From an uncultured Bacteroidales bacterium (lineage in GTDB: Bacteria; Bacteroidota; Bacteroidia; Bacteroidales; Muribaculaceae), in contig CAJLWO010000006.1 of assembly GCA_905210435.1 (NCBI GenBank), forward strand, positions 16,397-80,396: DNA of 64,000 nucleotides. Reading direction: 5' to 3'. This document shows, in pieces, positions 1 through 8,261 of the stretch (its first letter is position 1; every line of letters begins with the position of its first letter). The position numbers were made by a program, and so were the translations under genes. The notes under the pieces are model-generated. The model saw only the letters and a list, made by a program, of their open reading frames with translations, was not told the origin of the DNA and made no database searches.

Positions 1-25
1 AAAACAATCTGCTCGATTAGTCCCA

Positions 26-1327
26 ATGACCACTTCCATCGACCGCACCAAAGAACCGCCCGTAAAAGGATTTCCGCCACTCGTAATACCGCATCCAGTA
101 GTCACACGTCTCCCCAACGGAATCGAGCTGTATGCCCTTGATGCCGGCGACCAGCCAATCAACCGCATCACGGTCAGCTATTCCTCCGGACTCATGGAGA
201 CACCCGTGCCCGACGCGCTCCAGTTGGCGACGCAACTGCTGCGGGAAGGAACCGCATTATATTCAGGCAGCCTGATTTCAGAAACTCTCGACTATCACGG
301 CGCGTGGCTGAAAAGCGAGGCTTTATCACACAACACCTCGGTAGCCCTATGGTCGCTCAATAAGTCGACAGTCAGCCTTCTGCCATTATTGAAGGAGATA
401 CTTTGCTCGCCGGTCTTTCCTGAGAAAGAGTTCATGACTCTGCGCGACAAGCATAAGGCCCGCTACCTGCTGTCGCAAAAAAACGTCTCATACGTGGCGT
501 CGCAGATTGACAAGAAGATGGTATTCGGCGAAAAGCATCCTATGTGCCGCACGCTCAATGCCGATGAGATAGACGCGCTTACTGATGATGACATACGCGC
601 AGCCTATACCCTCGCATTCTCACAGGCGCCTAAAGTGTTTGTGACAGGCGACATCTCAGAAATTCTTCCGGAGATAACCGATTTCTTCGCCCGGCTTGAT
701 TATACGGAAACTCCGGACTCCACTCTGCGTGTCATACCGATGGGACCTCTTCACGGAGGGAGAACCGAGACCTGCGACGTGGATACCGAACATCAGGCCG
801 CGATTGCCATATCCATCCAGACAATCGACCGCACCCATCCCGACTATATCCCGCTGCGGCTTGCGGTAATGGCCCTTGGCGGATACTTCGGAAGCCGACT
901 CATGGCCAATATCCGCGAGGAGAAAGGCTACACTTACGGCATACAGGCCAACCTGCTCGGCTACCGCGAGGGGGGCGTAATATCCGTACTCACAAACACA
1001 GCTCCGCAATATGTCGAGCCTGTCATCGCGGAGGTAAAAAAAGAGATGCTCCGCATGTGCGACGAGCTGATGCCCGACGAAGAACTTTCCATTGTCAGGA
1101 ACAACGCAATGACTTCGCTTGCAGCCATCCTCGATACGCCGTTCTCCATCATGGACCATCATATCTCACATTTCCACACGGGTACTCCGCCAAACTATTT
1201 CGAAAAACAGATTGAAGCCGTCAACTCCCTGACATCAACCGAAATAATGCGTCTGGCAAAGCAATATTTCAAAATTGATGACATGCTGGTATCAGTCGCG
1301 CGTCCGGCAGCGAGACAGCCGTCATGA
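26..1327 (+). CDS. M16-family peptidase-like protein without the zinc motif
   Basis: This 433-residue protein has the fold signature of the M16 (insulinase / processing-peptidase) family. The C-terminal half carries the conserved substrate-binding stretch GSRLMANIREEKGYTYGI near residues 290-307. In active M16 enzymes the N-terminal domain carries an inverted zinc motif HxxEH before a (F/L)xGT segment. Here the aligned stretch is QLATQLLREGT (about residues 67-77), with neither His nor the catalytic Glu. It is therefore probably the non-catalytic partner of a two-subunit M16 peptidase, the active half of which is often the adjacent gene; that gene would lie left of the window. An in-frame TAG at 18-20, in another frame, is a plausible end of such an upstream gene, which would make the two genes nearly contiguous. 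The ATG at 26 is the first in frame, but the frame is open to the window edge, so the start is not certain. Confidence 0.8.
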   Translation: MTTSIDRTKEPPVKGFPPLVIPHPVVTRLPNGIELYALDAGDQPINRITVSYSSGLMETPVPDALQLATQLLREGTALYSGSLISETLDYHGAWLKSEALSHNTSVALWSLNKSTVSLLPLLKEILCSPVFPEKEFMTLRDKHKARYLLSQKNVSYVASQIDKKMVFGEKHPMCRTLNADEIDALTDDDIRAAYTLAFSQAPKVFVTGDISEILPEITDFFARLDYTETPDSTLRVIPMGPLHGGRTETCDVDTEHQAAIAISIQTIDRTHPDYIPLRLAVMALGGYFGSRLMANIREEKGYTYGIQANLLGYREGGVISVLTNTAPQYVEPVIAEVKKEMLRMCDELMPDEELSIVRNNAMTSLAAILDTPFSIMDHHISHFHTGTPPNYFEKQIEAVNSLTSTEIMRLAKQYFKIDDMLVSVARPAARQPS

Positions 1328-1411
1328 AATACCGGGTAAAAATTTATTAAATTTTGCCGTGTCATTGTTAAAAAATACAAGCAAAATATCCTCTTTTTGC
1401 TATTTTATTTG

Positions 1412-1419
1412 TAACTTTG
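1412..1419 (+). promoter_or_regulatory. Bacteroidetes -7 box upstream of pfp
   Basis: TAACTTTG matches the TAnnTTTG -7 consensus and lies 47 nt before the pfp start codon. No convincing -33 TTTG at the usual 19-21 nt spacing is visible. Confidence 0.5.
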
Positions 1420-1466
1420 TGGAAAGTTTCCAACGTAATATATTTCTAACTATCAAAAAATAAAAC

Positions 1467-3128
1467 ATGGAAAAAAGTGCTCTGCAAAAAGCTCGTGCAA
1501 CGTATCAGCCCAAGTTGCCGATTGTATTGACCGGCGCGGTCAAAGCAGTAGAAGGTCAGCCCACCCACTCGGTTGCCGACCAGGAAGAAATCAAAAAACT
1601 TTTCCCCAACACTTACGGTCTTCCCGAACTCAAATTTGAAAAGGACCCGGCTCCCGCAGCCCGCAAGCCCATCAATGTAGGCGTCATCCTTTCCGGCGGT
1701 CAGGCTCCCGGCGGACACAACGTCATCTCAGGTCTTTTCGACGGTATCAAGAAAATCAACAAGGAGAGCCGCCTCTACGGCTTCCTCATGGGTCCCGGCG
1801 GTCTCGTTGACCATCAGTATGTAGAGCTTACTTCCAATATCATAAACGAATTCCGCAACACCGGCGGTTTCGACATCATCGGTTCAGGCCGTACCAAACT
1901 TGAGAAAAAAGAGCAGTTTGACAAAGGTCTCGAGATACTTCGCGAACTCAACATCTCGGCTCTCGTAATCATCGGCGGCGACGACTCAAACACCAACGCC
2001 GCTATCCTCGCCGAATACTACAAGGAAATCGGTGCCGGCGTACAGGTAATCGGCTGCCCCAAGACTATCGACGGCGACCTCAAGAACGATGTTATCGAGA
2101 CATCATTCGGCTTTGACACCGCTACTAAAGTTTACTCAGAAGTAATCGGTAACATACAGCGCGACTGTAACTCGGCAAAGAAATACTGGCACTTCATCAA
2201 ACTGATGGGCCGTTCGGCATCGCATATCGCACTCGAGTGCGCACTTCAGACCCAGCCCAACGTCTGCATCATCTCTGAAGAGGTTGAAGCCAAAAACATG
2301 TCGCTTGACGATGTTGTCAACTACATCGCAGGCATCGTGGCCGAACGTGCCGCACGCGGCAACAACTTCGGTACAGTCCTCATCCCCGAGGGTCTTATCG
2401 AATTCATTCCCGCAGTCAAGAAGCTCATCGCCGAGCTCAACGACCTGCTCGCCAAGAATGCCGACGAGTTTGCAGCTGTCGACGCAGCCGACCAGCGTCA
2501 GTATATCATCGACCACCTGTCGGCCGCCAATGCCGCTATCTACGCTTCGCTTCCCGAAGGCGTCGCACGTCAGCTCTCACTCGACCGCGACCCCCACGGC
2601 AACGTACAGGTTTCACTCATCGAGACCGAGAAACTCCTCAGCGAGATGGTAGGCAAACGCCTCGCCAAGATGGCCGAAGAGGGCAACTACAACGGTAAAT
2701 TCGCCGCTCTTCACCACTTCTTCGGTTACGAAGGCCGTTGCGCCGACCCCTCTAACTTCGACGCAGACTACTGCTACGCACTCGGATTCAACGCATCATG
2801 CCTTATCAACGCAGGCGTGACCGGTTATATCTCGTCGGTACGCAAACTCACCAAACCGGCCGTTCAGTGGATTCCCGGCGGTATTCCTATTACCATGATG
2901 ATGAACATGGAACGCCGTCACGGTGAAATGAAGCCCGTTATCCAAAAGGCACTCGTCCGTCTCGACGACGCTCCCTTCCAGAAATTCACATCAATGCGCG
3001 ACGACTGGGCCTTCAACACCGACTACATCTATCCCGGTCCCATCCAGTATTTCGGTCCCGCTGAAGTTTGCGACCAGCCTACCCTCACGCTCAAATACGA
3101 GCACCAGGGTTACAAGGACCGTCACTAA
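1467..3128 (+). CDS. pfp: Diphosphate--fructose-6-phosphate 1-phosphotransferase (long PPi-PFK)
   Basis: Cytoplasmic glycolytic enzyme that reversibly phosphorylates fructose 6-phosphate with pyrophosphate. At 553 residues it belongs to the long PPi-PFK class, not the roughly 320-residue ATP-PFK. Visible motifs are GGQAPGGHN (about residues 77-85), GGDDSN (170-175), PKTIDGDLKN (198-207) and LMGRSASH (246-253). The second Asp of GGDD and the Lys of PKTIDGD are the residues that mark PPi use; ATP enzymes carry GGDG at the first site. The gene stands alone, preceded by a -7 box and followed by a strong intrinsic terminator, so it is probably monocistronic. The function call is secure. The physiological direction of the reaction cannot be read from sequence. 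Confidence 0.95.
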   Translation: MEKSALQKARATYQPKLPIVLTGAVKAVEGQPTHSVADQEEIKKLFPNTYGLPELKFEKDPAPAARKPINVGVILSGGQAPGGHNVISGLFDGIKKINKESRLYGFLMGPGGLVDHQYVELTSNIINEFRNTGGFDIIGSGRTKLEKKEQFDKGLEILRELNISALVIIGGDDSNTNAAILAEYYKEIGAGVQVIGCPKTIDGDLKNDVIETSFGFDTATKVYSEVIGNIQRDCNSAKKYWHFIKLMGRSASHIALECALQTQPNVCIISEEVEAKNMSLDDVVNYIAGIVAERAARGNNFGTVLIPEGLIEFIPAVKKLIAELNDLLAKNADEFAAVDAADQRQYIIDHLSAANAAIYASLPEGVARQLSLDRDPHGNVQVSLIETEKLLSEMVGKRLAKMAEEGNYNGKFAALHHFFGYEGRCADPSNFDADYCYALGFNASCLINAGVTGYISSVRKLTKPAVQWIPGGIPITMMMNMERRHGEMKPVIQKALVRLDDAPFQKFTSMRDDWAFNTDYIYPGPIQYFGPAEVCDQPTLTLKYEHQGYKDRH

Positions 3129-3236
3129 CAGATATCAACAATAATTTATTATCATGCCAAACATTTATAAGCCTTTGCGACTTATAATATAAAGAGATAA
3201 TAAATTATCAGGATATTTACCCGAATCTCAGCTTGC

Positions 3237-3282
3237 AAGACCTGCCTCGGGGGAGCAATTCCGCTCTCGGCAGGTCTTTTTT
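3237..3282 (+). terminator. Intrinsic terminator after pfp
   Basis: A 10-bp perfect stem, AAGACCTGCC (3237-3246) with GGCAGGTCTT (3269-3278), runs into a T tract. It sits 109 nt after the pfp stop and faces the convergent MFS gene. Confidence 0.85.
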
Positions 3283-3333
3283 TTACAATTAGAAGATTAA
3301 TTATTCGACCGGTAAACTGCTGTAAACAAGCCA

Positions 3334-4488
3334 TTACGCCCCACATCTCTTGCCGGCCCGGAATTTGAAATACAAAATAAAACCGACACCGAGTAACGAA
3401 AAAGCCGCACCTACAAGCGACGACCATTTGGCCTCGTATCCCGCAGCAATAGGCAAACCGCCAAAATACGCTCCGAGAGCATTACCGAAGTTAAATGCCA
3501 TCTGCACCATTGCGCCTCCCATCAGTTCGCCTCCGGGAGAATATTCTATCAGCAATAACTGCATAGCCGGTGAGACGGCAAACAGACATGTGGCAGACAG
3601 GACAACCGCCATCGCGGTAAGATACTCATTTGAAGCGACAAAGAATATCGAAACAAGAGCGATTACCATCGTTATGGCAATATATTGCACGGTACGTGGT
3701 GGCGTGTACTTATCCCCCATTACCCCACCGAGATAGTTTCCAAGGCACATTCCGCCCCCGACCAATACCATTAAGCCGGGCATATACGCCACATTCATAC
3801 TCGCTTCCGACATCAGCGGAGACACATAACTGTACATGCAGAATATTCCTCCGTTACACAGCATGGTAGTAAAAATAAGCAACCACGGCAAAATAGATTT
3901 CAAGAAGCGGAACTGCGATTTGATATTGCTTTTAGGAAGGCTGCCGATATCAGGTACAAGCCTATGAAGCATATAAAATGTCACGATTCCCCATAAGGTT
4001 GTAAACAGGAAAATATATCGCCAATTCAACATATTGCCGATTATGCTGCCGGCCGGAATTCCGACAAGATTTGCCACCGTCATCCCCATCACCATCATAG
4101 CGACAGCGGAAGTCGCCCTATCTTTTGAAACAATCCGGCTCGCAACGAGTGCCCCTGTTCCAAAATACGCGCCATGAGGCAATCCGGCCACAAAGCGGCT
4201 TGCCAATGCAAAATAGTATCCCGGACTCAAGGCAAATGCAAGATTTCCGATAACATATAATACCATCAGCAGCAACAATCCTTTTTTCAGCGGCATGTTG
4301 CGCATTAAAACCGCGAATAGCGGAGCCCCGGCACAAACGCCGAGCGCATATGACGATATCAAGTGGCCGGCCTGTGTTATCGACACGCCAAGTCCATTTG
4401 CCAAATCCGGCAAAATGCTCATCATTACATATTCCGTAATGCCAAGCCCGAAAGTACCCAATGACAGTGCAAACAATCCCCGTTTCAT
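3334..4488 (-). CDS. MFS transporter, AraJ-like family
   Basis: Inner-membrane major facilitator protein with about twelve hydrophobic segments. It opens with a first helix containing FGLGITEYVMMSILPDLA, the pattern of AraJ/YdhP-type drug or sugar efflux proteins. A basic loop MPLKKGLLLLM follows helix 2, and a GLPHGAYFGTGALVASRIV segment lies in helix 4-5. The substrate cannot be told. The frame is open to 4533, but the ATG at 4488 is chosen: a TAnnTTTG -7 box lies at 4521-4528, so the longer start would lie upstream of the transcript, and the peptide from 4488 starts MKRGLFALSLGTF as usual for the family. It is transcribed in the same direction as the NlpC gene behind it but has its own promoter. 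Confidence 0.85.
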   Translation of the reverse strand: MKRGLFALSLGTFGLGITEYVMMSILPDLANGLGVSITQAGHLISSYALGVCAGAPLFAVLMRNMPLKKGLLLLMVLYVIGNLAFALSPGYYFALASRFVAGLPHGAYFGTGALVASRIVSKDRATSAVAMMVMGMTVANLVGIPAGSIIGNMLNWRYIFLFTTLWGIVTFYMLHRLVPDIGSLPKSNIKSQFRFLKSILPWLLIFTTMLCNGGIFCMYSYVSPLMSEASMNVAYMPGLMVLVGGGMCLGNYLGGVMGDKYTPPRTVQYIAITMVIALVSIFFVASNEYLTAMAVVLSATCLFAVSPAMQLLLIEYSPGGELMGGAMVQMAFNFGNALGAYFGGLPIAAGYEAKWSSLVGAAFSLLGVGFILYFKFRAGKRCGA

Positions 4489-4520
4489 TATTATATATAA
4501 TCTAAGCTGTTTTCGGACTG

Positions 4521-4528
4521 CAAAGGTA
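4521..4528 (-). promoter_or_regulatory. -7 box for the MFS gene
   Basis: Minus-strand TACCTTTG, 32 nt before the ATG at 4488. It decides between the two possible starts of that gene. Confidence 0.55.
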
Positions 4529-4578
4529 CACATTTTTCTCCCGATACAGCATCCTTCCCAACTTTTAACATTACCTAT

Positions 4579-5532
4579 CTAATCAAAAAACTGATTGAAG
4601 ATAGTATCCGTTGGTTCTTCGGTGGTAATTGAGGGAATAGGAATTTCCGGAGTTGGAGAGGCTGTCACTGGAGACACTGCGGGTGAGGTTGGCTTAGCCG
4701 GTATGGGACGTGGAGCCGGAGTTGCGGGGATTTCGGTGTTCTCGGTGTTCTCGATGGAGGCGGCAATGGAGTCAACCTGCATTTCTATCAGTTCGTCCAC
4801 TGAGATTGTCGGAGTGCCGACGGGAGGGGTCAGGGTTACGTTCCCGCTGTTTTTATCTGGCGTAACTGGATTGCTTTTAGTTTCGGTATTTTTTGATTTG
4901 TTTTTTGATTTGTTTTTGGATTTGTTTTTGGATTTGTTTTTCTTTTTACCGTCGCGCTTGGCGGAGGCATAAATCTGATGGATTACATCGGGGCGCCCCG
5001 ATGAATGGTAGCGTTTCAGATAATAGTTTTCAGTGAGATTGCTTATGATGACGCCGCGCGACGACGAGGCGTGTATGATGTCGCCGTTGCCGATATAGAG
5101 TCCTACGTGGCTCACCCGGTTGCGATTTGAGCCGGTAGCAAAGAATACGAGGTCGCCGGGCTGAAGATTTTCTTTCCTGATATTGGTGCACCACTGCTGC
5201 TGTTCGCGCGAGCTGCGCGGCATCTTCACATTGAGCGTCTTGAGAAACACCTGCGAGGTCAGCCCCGAACAGTCGACCCCCTTTTTATCATTGCCGGCAT
5301 ATTTATACGGTACCCCGAGCCAGCGTGCAGCTTCCGCCACCAATGCCCCAATCTGCGGAGTATCGTAATGACGTGACTCCACGTCCGACTTCATTTCCTT
5401 ATAGTCGACCTTACGGACAGGCACGCCGCTATTCCCTCTTACCGTTTTCCTGGAAGAGTGACATCCCGCTATCCCTATTGCCATTGCCGACAGAAGGAGA
5501 AGCTTCAATAAAGTGCGCGCCGTAGTTCTCAT
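4579..5532 (-). CDS. NlpC/P60 cell-wall hydrolase lipoprotein with low-complexity tail
   Basis: Predicted exported lipoprotein: basic N-terminus, hydrophobic core and lipobox IAGC with Cys24. The catalytic domain spans about residues 60-170. It has the NlpC/P60 Cys in DCSG (Cys88), a His in SHVGLYIG (His142) and a second His in IIHAS (His154), the triad of this gamma-D-glutamyl peptidase family, so it should cut peptidoglycan stem peptides. After the domain comes a lysine-rich stretch built on repeated KSKN, then a Pro/Thr-rich tail of about 100 residues with no recognisable fold. The lysine stretch is encoded by exact 12-bp tandem copies. The gene is divergent from htrA, and the 160-bp gap carries -7 boxes for both. 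Confidence 0.88.
   Translation of the reverse strand: MRTTARTLLKLLLLSAMAIGIAGCHSSRKTVRGNSGVPVRKVDYKEMKSDVESRHYDTPQIGALVAEAARWLGVPYKYAGNDKKGVDCSGLTSQVFLKTLNVKMPRSSREQQQWCTNIRKENLQPGDLVFFATGSNRNRVSHVGLYIGNGDIIHASSSRGVIISNLTENYYLKRYHSSGRPDVIHQIYASAKRDGKKKNKSKNKSKNKSKNKSKNTETKSNPVTPDKNSGNVTLTPPVGTPTISVDELIEMQVDSIAASIENTENTEIPATPAPRPIPAKPTSPAVSPVTASPTPEIPIPSITTEEPTDTIFNQFFD
4889..4936. repeat. 12-bp tandem repeat inside the NlpC gene
   Basis: Four consecutive 12-bp units, two reading TTTTTTGATTTG and two TTTTTGGATTTG on the plus strand. They encode the repeated Lys-Ser-Lys-Asn stretch of the lipoprotein. The period is a multiple of three, so copy-number change keeps the frame. Confidence 0.9.
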
Positions 5533-5546
5533 TATGATTGATTACA

Positions 5547-5554
5547 CAAATTTA
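5547..5554 (-). promoter_or_regulatory. -7 box for the NlpC lipoprotein gene
   Basis: Minus-strand TAAATTTG ends 14 nt before the ATG at 5532, predicting a leader of about ten nucleotides. Confidence 0.45.
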
Positions 5555-5639
5555 ATAAAATTTGATTTAAATCACAGGGGTGTAATATTAAATATATTTA
5601 AGTGTAACAATTTCGCACATAATCTCTATTTTTTATCGT

Positions 5640-5647
5640 TATATTTG
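5640..5647 (+). promoter_or_regulatory. -7 box for htrA
   Basis: TATATTTG lies 44 nt before the htrA ATG. No clear -33 element is seen. Confidence 0.5.
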
Positions 5648-5691
5648 CACATACCTAATTCATCAACGATTTATCAAAAATTTTTATTGCA

Positions 5692-7161
5692 ATGAATTTG
5701 AAAGATTTTTCAAGGAAAATATTTGTACCGGCTCTTCTTGTCGGCGCAACAACCACAGCATCGGCATTTGAGAACGTTGATTTTACCCGCGCGGCCGAAG
5801 CCACAGTCAATTCTGTAGTTTCAATCAAAAGCTACGTAAAGCCTACACCGCAGCGGCGCAGTTCCGACATGGGCGGTTTCAATCCGTTTGAGGGCGATCC
5901 GTTCTTTGAATTTTTCTTCGGTCCGAGCCAGCCCCGCCGACAGCAGCCGCAGCGCAAAGAGAAAGAGGGCGCCAAAGAGGAGCCGCAGATGCGCCAGAGC
6001 GGACTCGGCTCGGGCGTCATCATCAAGGACAACGGTCTCATCATAACCAACAACCACGTAATCGACGGCGCCGACCGACTGGAGGTCACGCTTAACGACA
6101 ACCGCTCGTTTGACGCGACTGTCATCGGCACCGACGCCACCACCGACCTTGCCGTAATAAAAATCGACGCCGACAGCCTCCAGGCAATCACGATGGGCGA
6201 TTCAGAAAACCTCCGCGTGGGCGAGTGGGTGCTCGCCGTGGGCAATCCCTTCGGATTCACATCAACCGTAACGGCCGGTATCGTCAGCGCCAAAGCGCGC
6301 AATATCTCATCGACCACCGGCTACCGCTCGCGTCAGAGCGTCGAGTCGTACATACAGACCGATGCAGCCGTCAACCCAGGCAACTCGGGCGGCGCACTCG
6401 TCAATCTCAACGGCGAACTCGTAGGCATCAACACCGCCATCTATTCGCAGACAGGCAACTATGCCGGCAACTCTTTCGCAATACCGACATCAATTGTCAG
6501 CAAGATTGTTGACGACATCGAGAAATACGGCACCGTGCAGCGCGCACTTCTCGGGGTATCATTTACCGAACTCAATCCGCAGGTAGCCAAGGAGAATAAC
6601 ATCACAGCCGTACCGGCAGGTATCTTTGTTGCCGAAGTAGTCGAAGGCAGCAGCGCCGACGAAGCAGGCATCCTTCCCAACGATGTCATCACTTCAATCA
6701 ACGGAAATTCCACCACCACTACCGGACAGCTTCAGGAAGAAATCGCCAAGCACCGTCCCGGCGACACAATCACTTTGTCGGTAATCCGCGACAACAAACG
6801 CCGGAATATTGACGTGACACTGAAGAATGCCAAGGGCGACAGCGAAATCACTACGAAAAACGATGTATCGACCTTAGGATGCAACTTCAAGGAAGTCGAC
6901 GAAAGCACTCTTGCCAAACTACGCATACCCTCCGGACTGCAGGTGACCGACATCACCGACGGTAAATTCAGGAAAGCAGGCATACGTGACGGATTCATAA
7001 TCGTTGACATCAACAACGTCTACGTAAAGTCGGCCGACGACATGAAGAAACTCTACGACGCCATTATCTCAAGCGACGAGTATGACCATGTAATGTTCAT
7101 CTCCGGTGTATATCCGGGCTCTCCGCGCAAGGTATATTATGCCGTCGACATTGCCCAGTAA
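5692..7161 (+). CDS. HtrA/Deg-family periplasmic serine protease (Do-like)
   Basis: A 489-residue envelope protease and chaperone for misfolded exported proteins. A signal peptide ends near ASA at residue 25. The trypsin-like domain shows the triad His122 (NNHVIDGA), Asp152 (TTDLAVIK) and Ser232 (NPGNSGGAL). Two PDZ domains follow, at about residues 280-370 and 395-485, as in DegP/DegQ. A Pro/Arg/Gln/Lys-rich linker (about 75-100) lies between the N-terminus and the protease core, in the position of the LA loop. The gene has its own -7 box and a terminator behind it and is probably monocistronic. Whether it behaves as DegP or DegQ cannot be decided from sequence, so no specific symbol is given. 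Confidence 0.93.
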   Translation: MNLKDFSRKIFVPALLVGATTTASAFENVDFTRAAEATVNSVVSIKSYVKPTPQRRSSDMGGFNPFEGDPFFEFFFGPSQPRRQQPQRKEKEGAKEEPQMRQSGLGSGVIIKDNGLIITNNHVIDGADRLEVTLNDNRSFDATVIGTDATTDLAVIKIDADSLQAITMGDSENLRVGEWVLAVGNPFGFTSTVTAGIVSAKARNISSTTGYRSRQSVESYIQTDAAVNPGNSGGALVNLNGELVGINTAIYSQTGNYAGNSFAIPTSIVSKIVDDIEKYGTVQRALLGVSFTELNPQVAKENNITAVPAGIFVAEVVEGSSADEAGILPNDVITSINGNSTTTTGQLQEEIAKHRPGDTITLSVIRDNKRRNIDVTLKNAKGDSEITTKNDVSTLGCNFKEVDESTLAKLRIPSGLQVTDITDGKFRKAGIRDGFIIVDINNVYVKSADDMKKLYDAIISSDEYDHVMFISGVYPGSPRKVYYAVDIAQ

Positions 7162-7209
7162 GATTATCCACACATCTACACCAACGAATATTACAAATCC
7201 TCAATCAAT

Positions 7210-7249
7210 GCCGATAATGGAGAAAATTTCCATTACCGGCATTTTTTTT
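7210..7249 (+). terminator. Intrinsic terminator after htrA
   Basis: GCCGATAATGG (7210-7220) pairs with CCATTACCGGC (7230-7240), with one mismatch, followed by eight T residues. Confidence 0.8.
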
Positions 7250-7262
7250 GTTACATATTGCT

Positions 7263-7270
7263 TATCTTTG
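7263..7270 (+). promoter_or_regulatory. -7 box for the ABC exporter operon
   Basis: TATCTTTG lies 58 nt before the first gene of the ABC pair and just beyond the htrA terminator. Confidence 0.5.
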
Positions 7271-7328
7271 CGCATAATATATGTTTTAATGGTATTCCAA
7301 TAAGAAGAAATCAATTATTGTCAAAAGC

Positions 7329-8261
7329 ATGGATATAGTAAAAGTAGAACACGTTTCCAAACAATTCGTAGGCCACAAGGCTCTTGATGACGTATCGCTC
7401 ACAGTGCCCGAAGGATGCATCTACGGTCTTCTGGGACCCAACGGAGCCGGAAAGACCACATTGCTCCGCATCATCAACCACATCACGGCTCCCGACTCAG
7501 GTACAGTTTATTTCTGCGGTCATCAACTGACTCAAAACGATGTAAATTCCATAGGTTACCTCCCCGAAGAACGCGGTCTTTACAAAAAGATGAAGGTAGG
7601 CGAACAAGCTATGTTTTTCGCCCGACTCAAAGGCATGTCAAAACATGACGCCTCGGCACAACTGCATCATTGGTTCGACAAATTCGGCATCTCGGAGTGG
7701 TGGAATAAAAAAGTGGAAGAACTGTCAAAAGGTATGGCACAGAAAGTGCAGTTCATCATCACGGTGCTTCACAACCCGAAGCTGTTGATTTTCGATGAAC
7801 CGTTCTCAGGATTCGACCCGATTAACGCGAAACTGCTGAAAGACGAGATACTCGAGCTCCGAAAAAACGGTGCTACAATAATATTCTCGACCCATAACAT
7901 GGCATCGGTAGAGACTCTTTGCGATGAAATCACTCTGATAAACAAGTCGCACAATATCCTGACCGGTAATGTCAACGAGATACGCCGCCGCTTCGGGTCC
8001 GACCGCTATCAGTTCACTTTCGCCGGCGACGAGCGCACCCTTCTTACGGCATTCGGCGACAGCGTCGTGTCAAACATAGCGTCGGAAAAGACCGACGAGG
8101 GCAACACCCGCATGACTCTCCGCTTCGCTCCCGGCACAAGCCTCCACGACCTTATCGCCACTGCCAACGATACCGTGGCGTTAAGTTCATTCTCCGCCGA
8201 CCTACCGTCGATGGACGAGATATTCATTACATCAGTTGAAAACAATAACCGCAAGTCATGA
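7329..8261 (+). CDS. ABC transporter ATP-binding protein (NatA-like)
   Basis: A 310-residue cytoplasmic ATPase subunit. Walker A is GPNGAGKTT (about residues 36-44), the ABC signature is LSKGMAQKV (about 136-144) and Walker B is LLIFDEPFSGFDP (about 155-167). After the nucleotide-binding domain there is a C-terminal extension of about 80 residues of the kind found in NatA-type exporters (DUF4162-like). It overlaps the permease gene by four bases (ATGA), so the two are translated together. The partner is an ABC-2 type permease, which suggests export of ions, drugs or an unknown small molecule. The substrate is not readable. Confidence 0.92.
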   Translation: MDIVKVEHVSKQFVGHKALDDVSLTVPEGCIYGLLGPNGAGKTTLLRIINHITAPDSGTVYFCGHQLTQNDVNSIGYLPEERGLYKKMKVGEQAMFFARLKGMSKHDASAQLHHWFDKFGISEWWNKKVEELSKGMAQKVQFIITVLHNPKLLIFDEPFSGFDPINAKLLKDEILELRKNGATIIFSTHNMASVETLCDEITLINKSHNILTGNVNEIRRRFGSDRYQFTFAGDERTLLTAFGDSVVSNIASEKTDEGNTRMTLRFAPGTSLHDLIATANDTVALSSFSADLPSMDEIFITSVENNNRKS

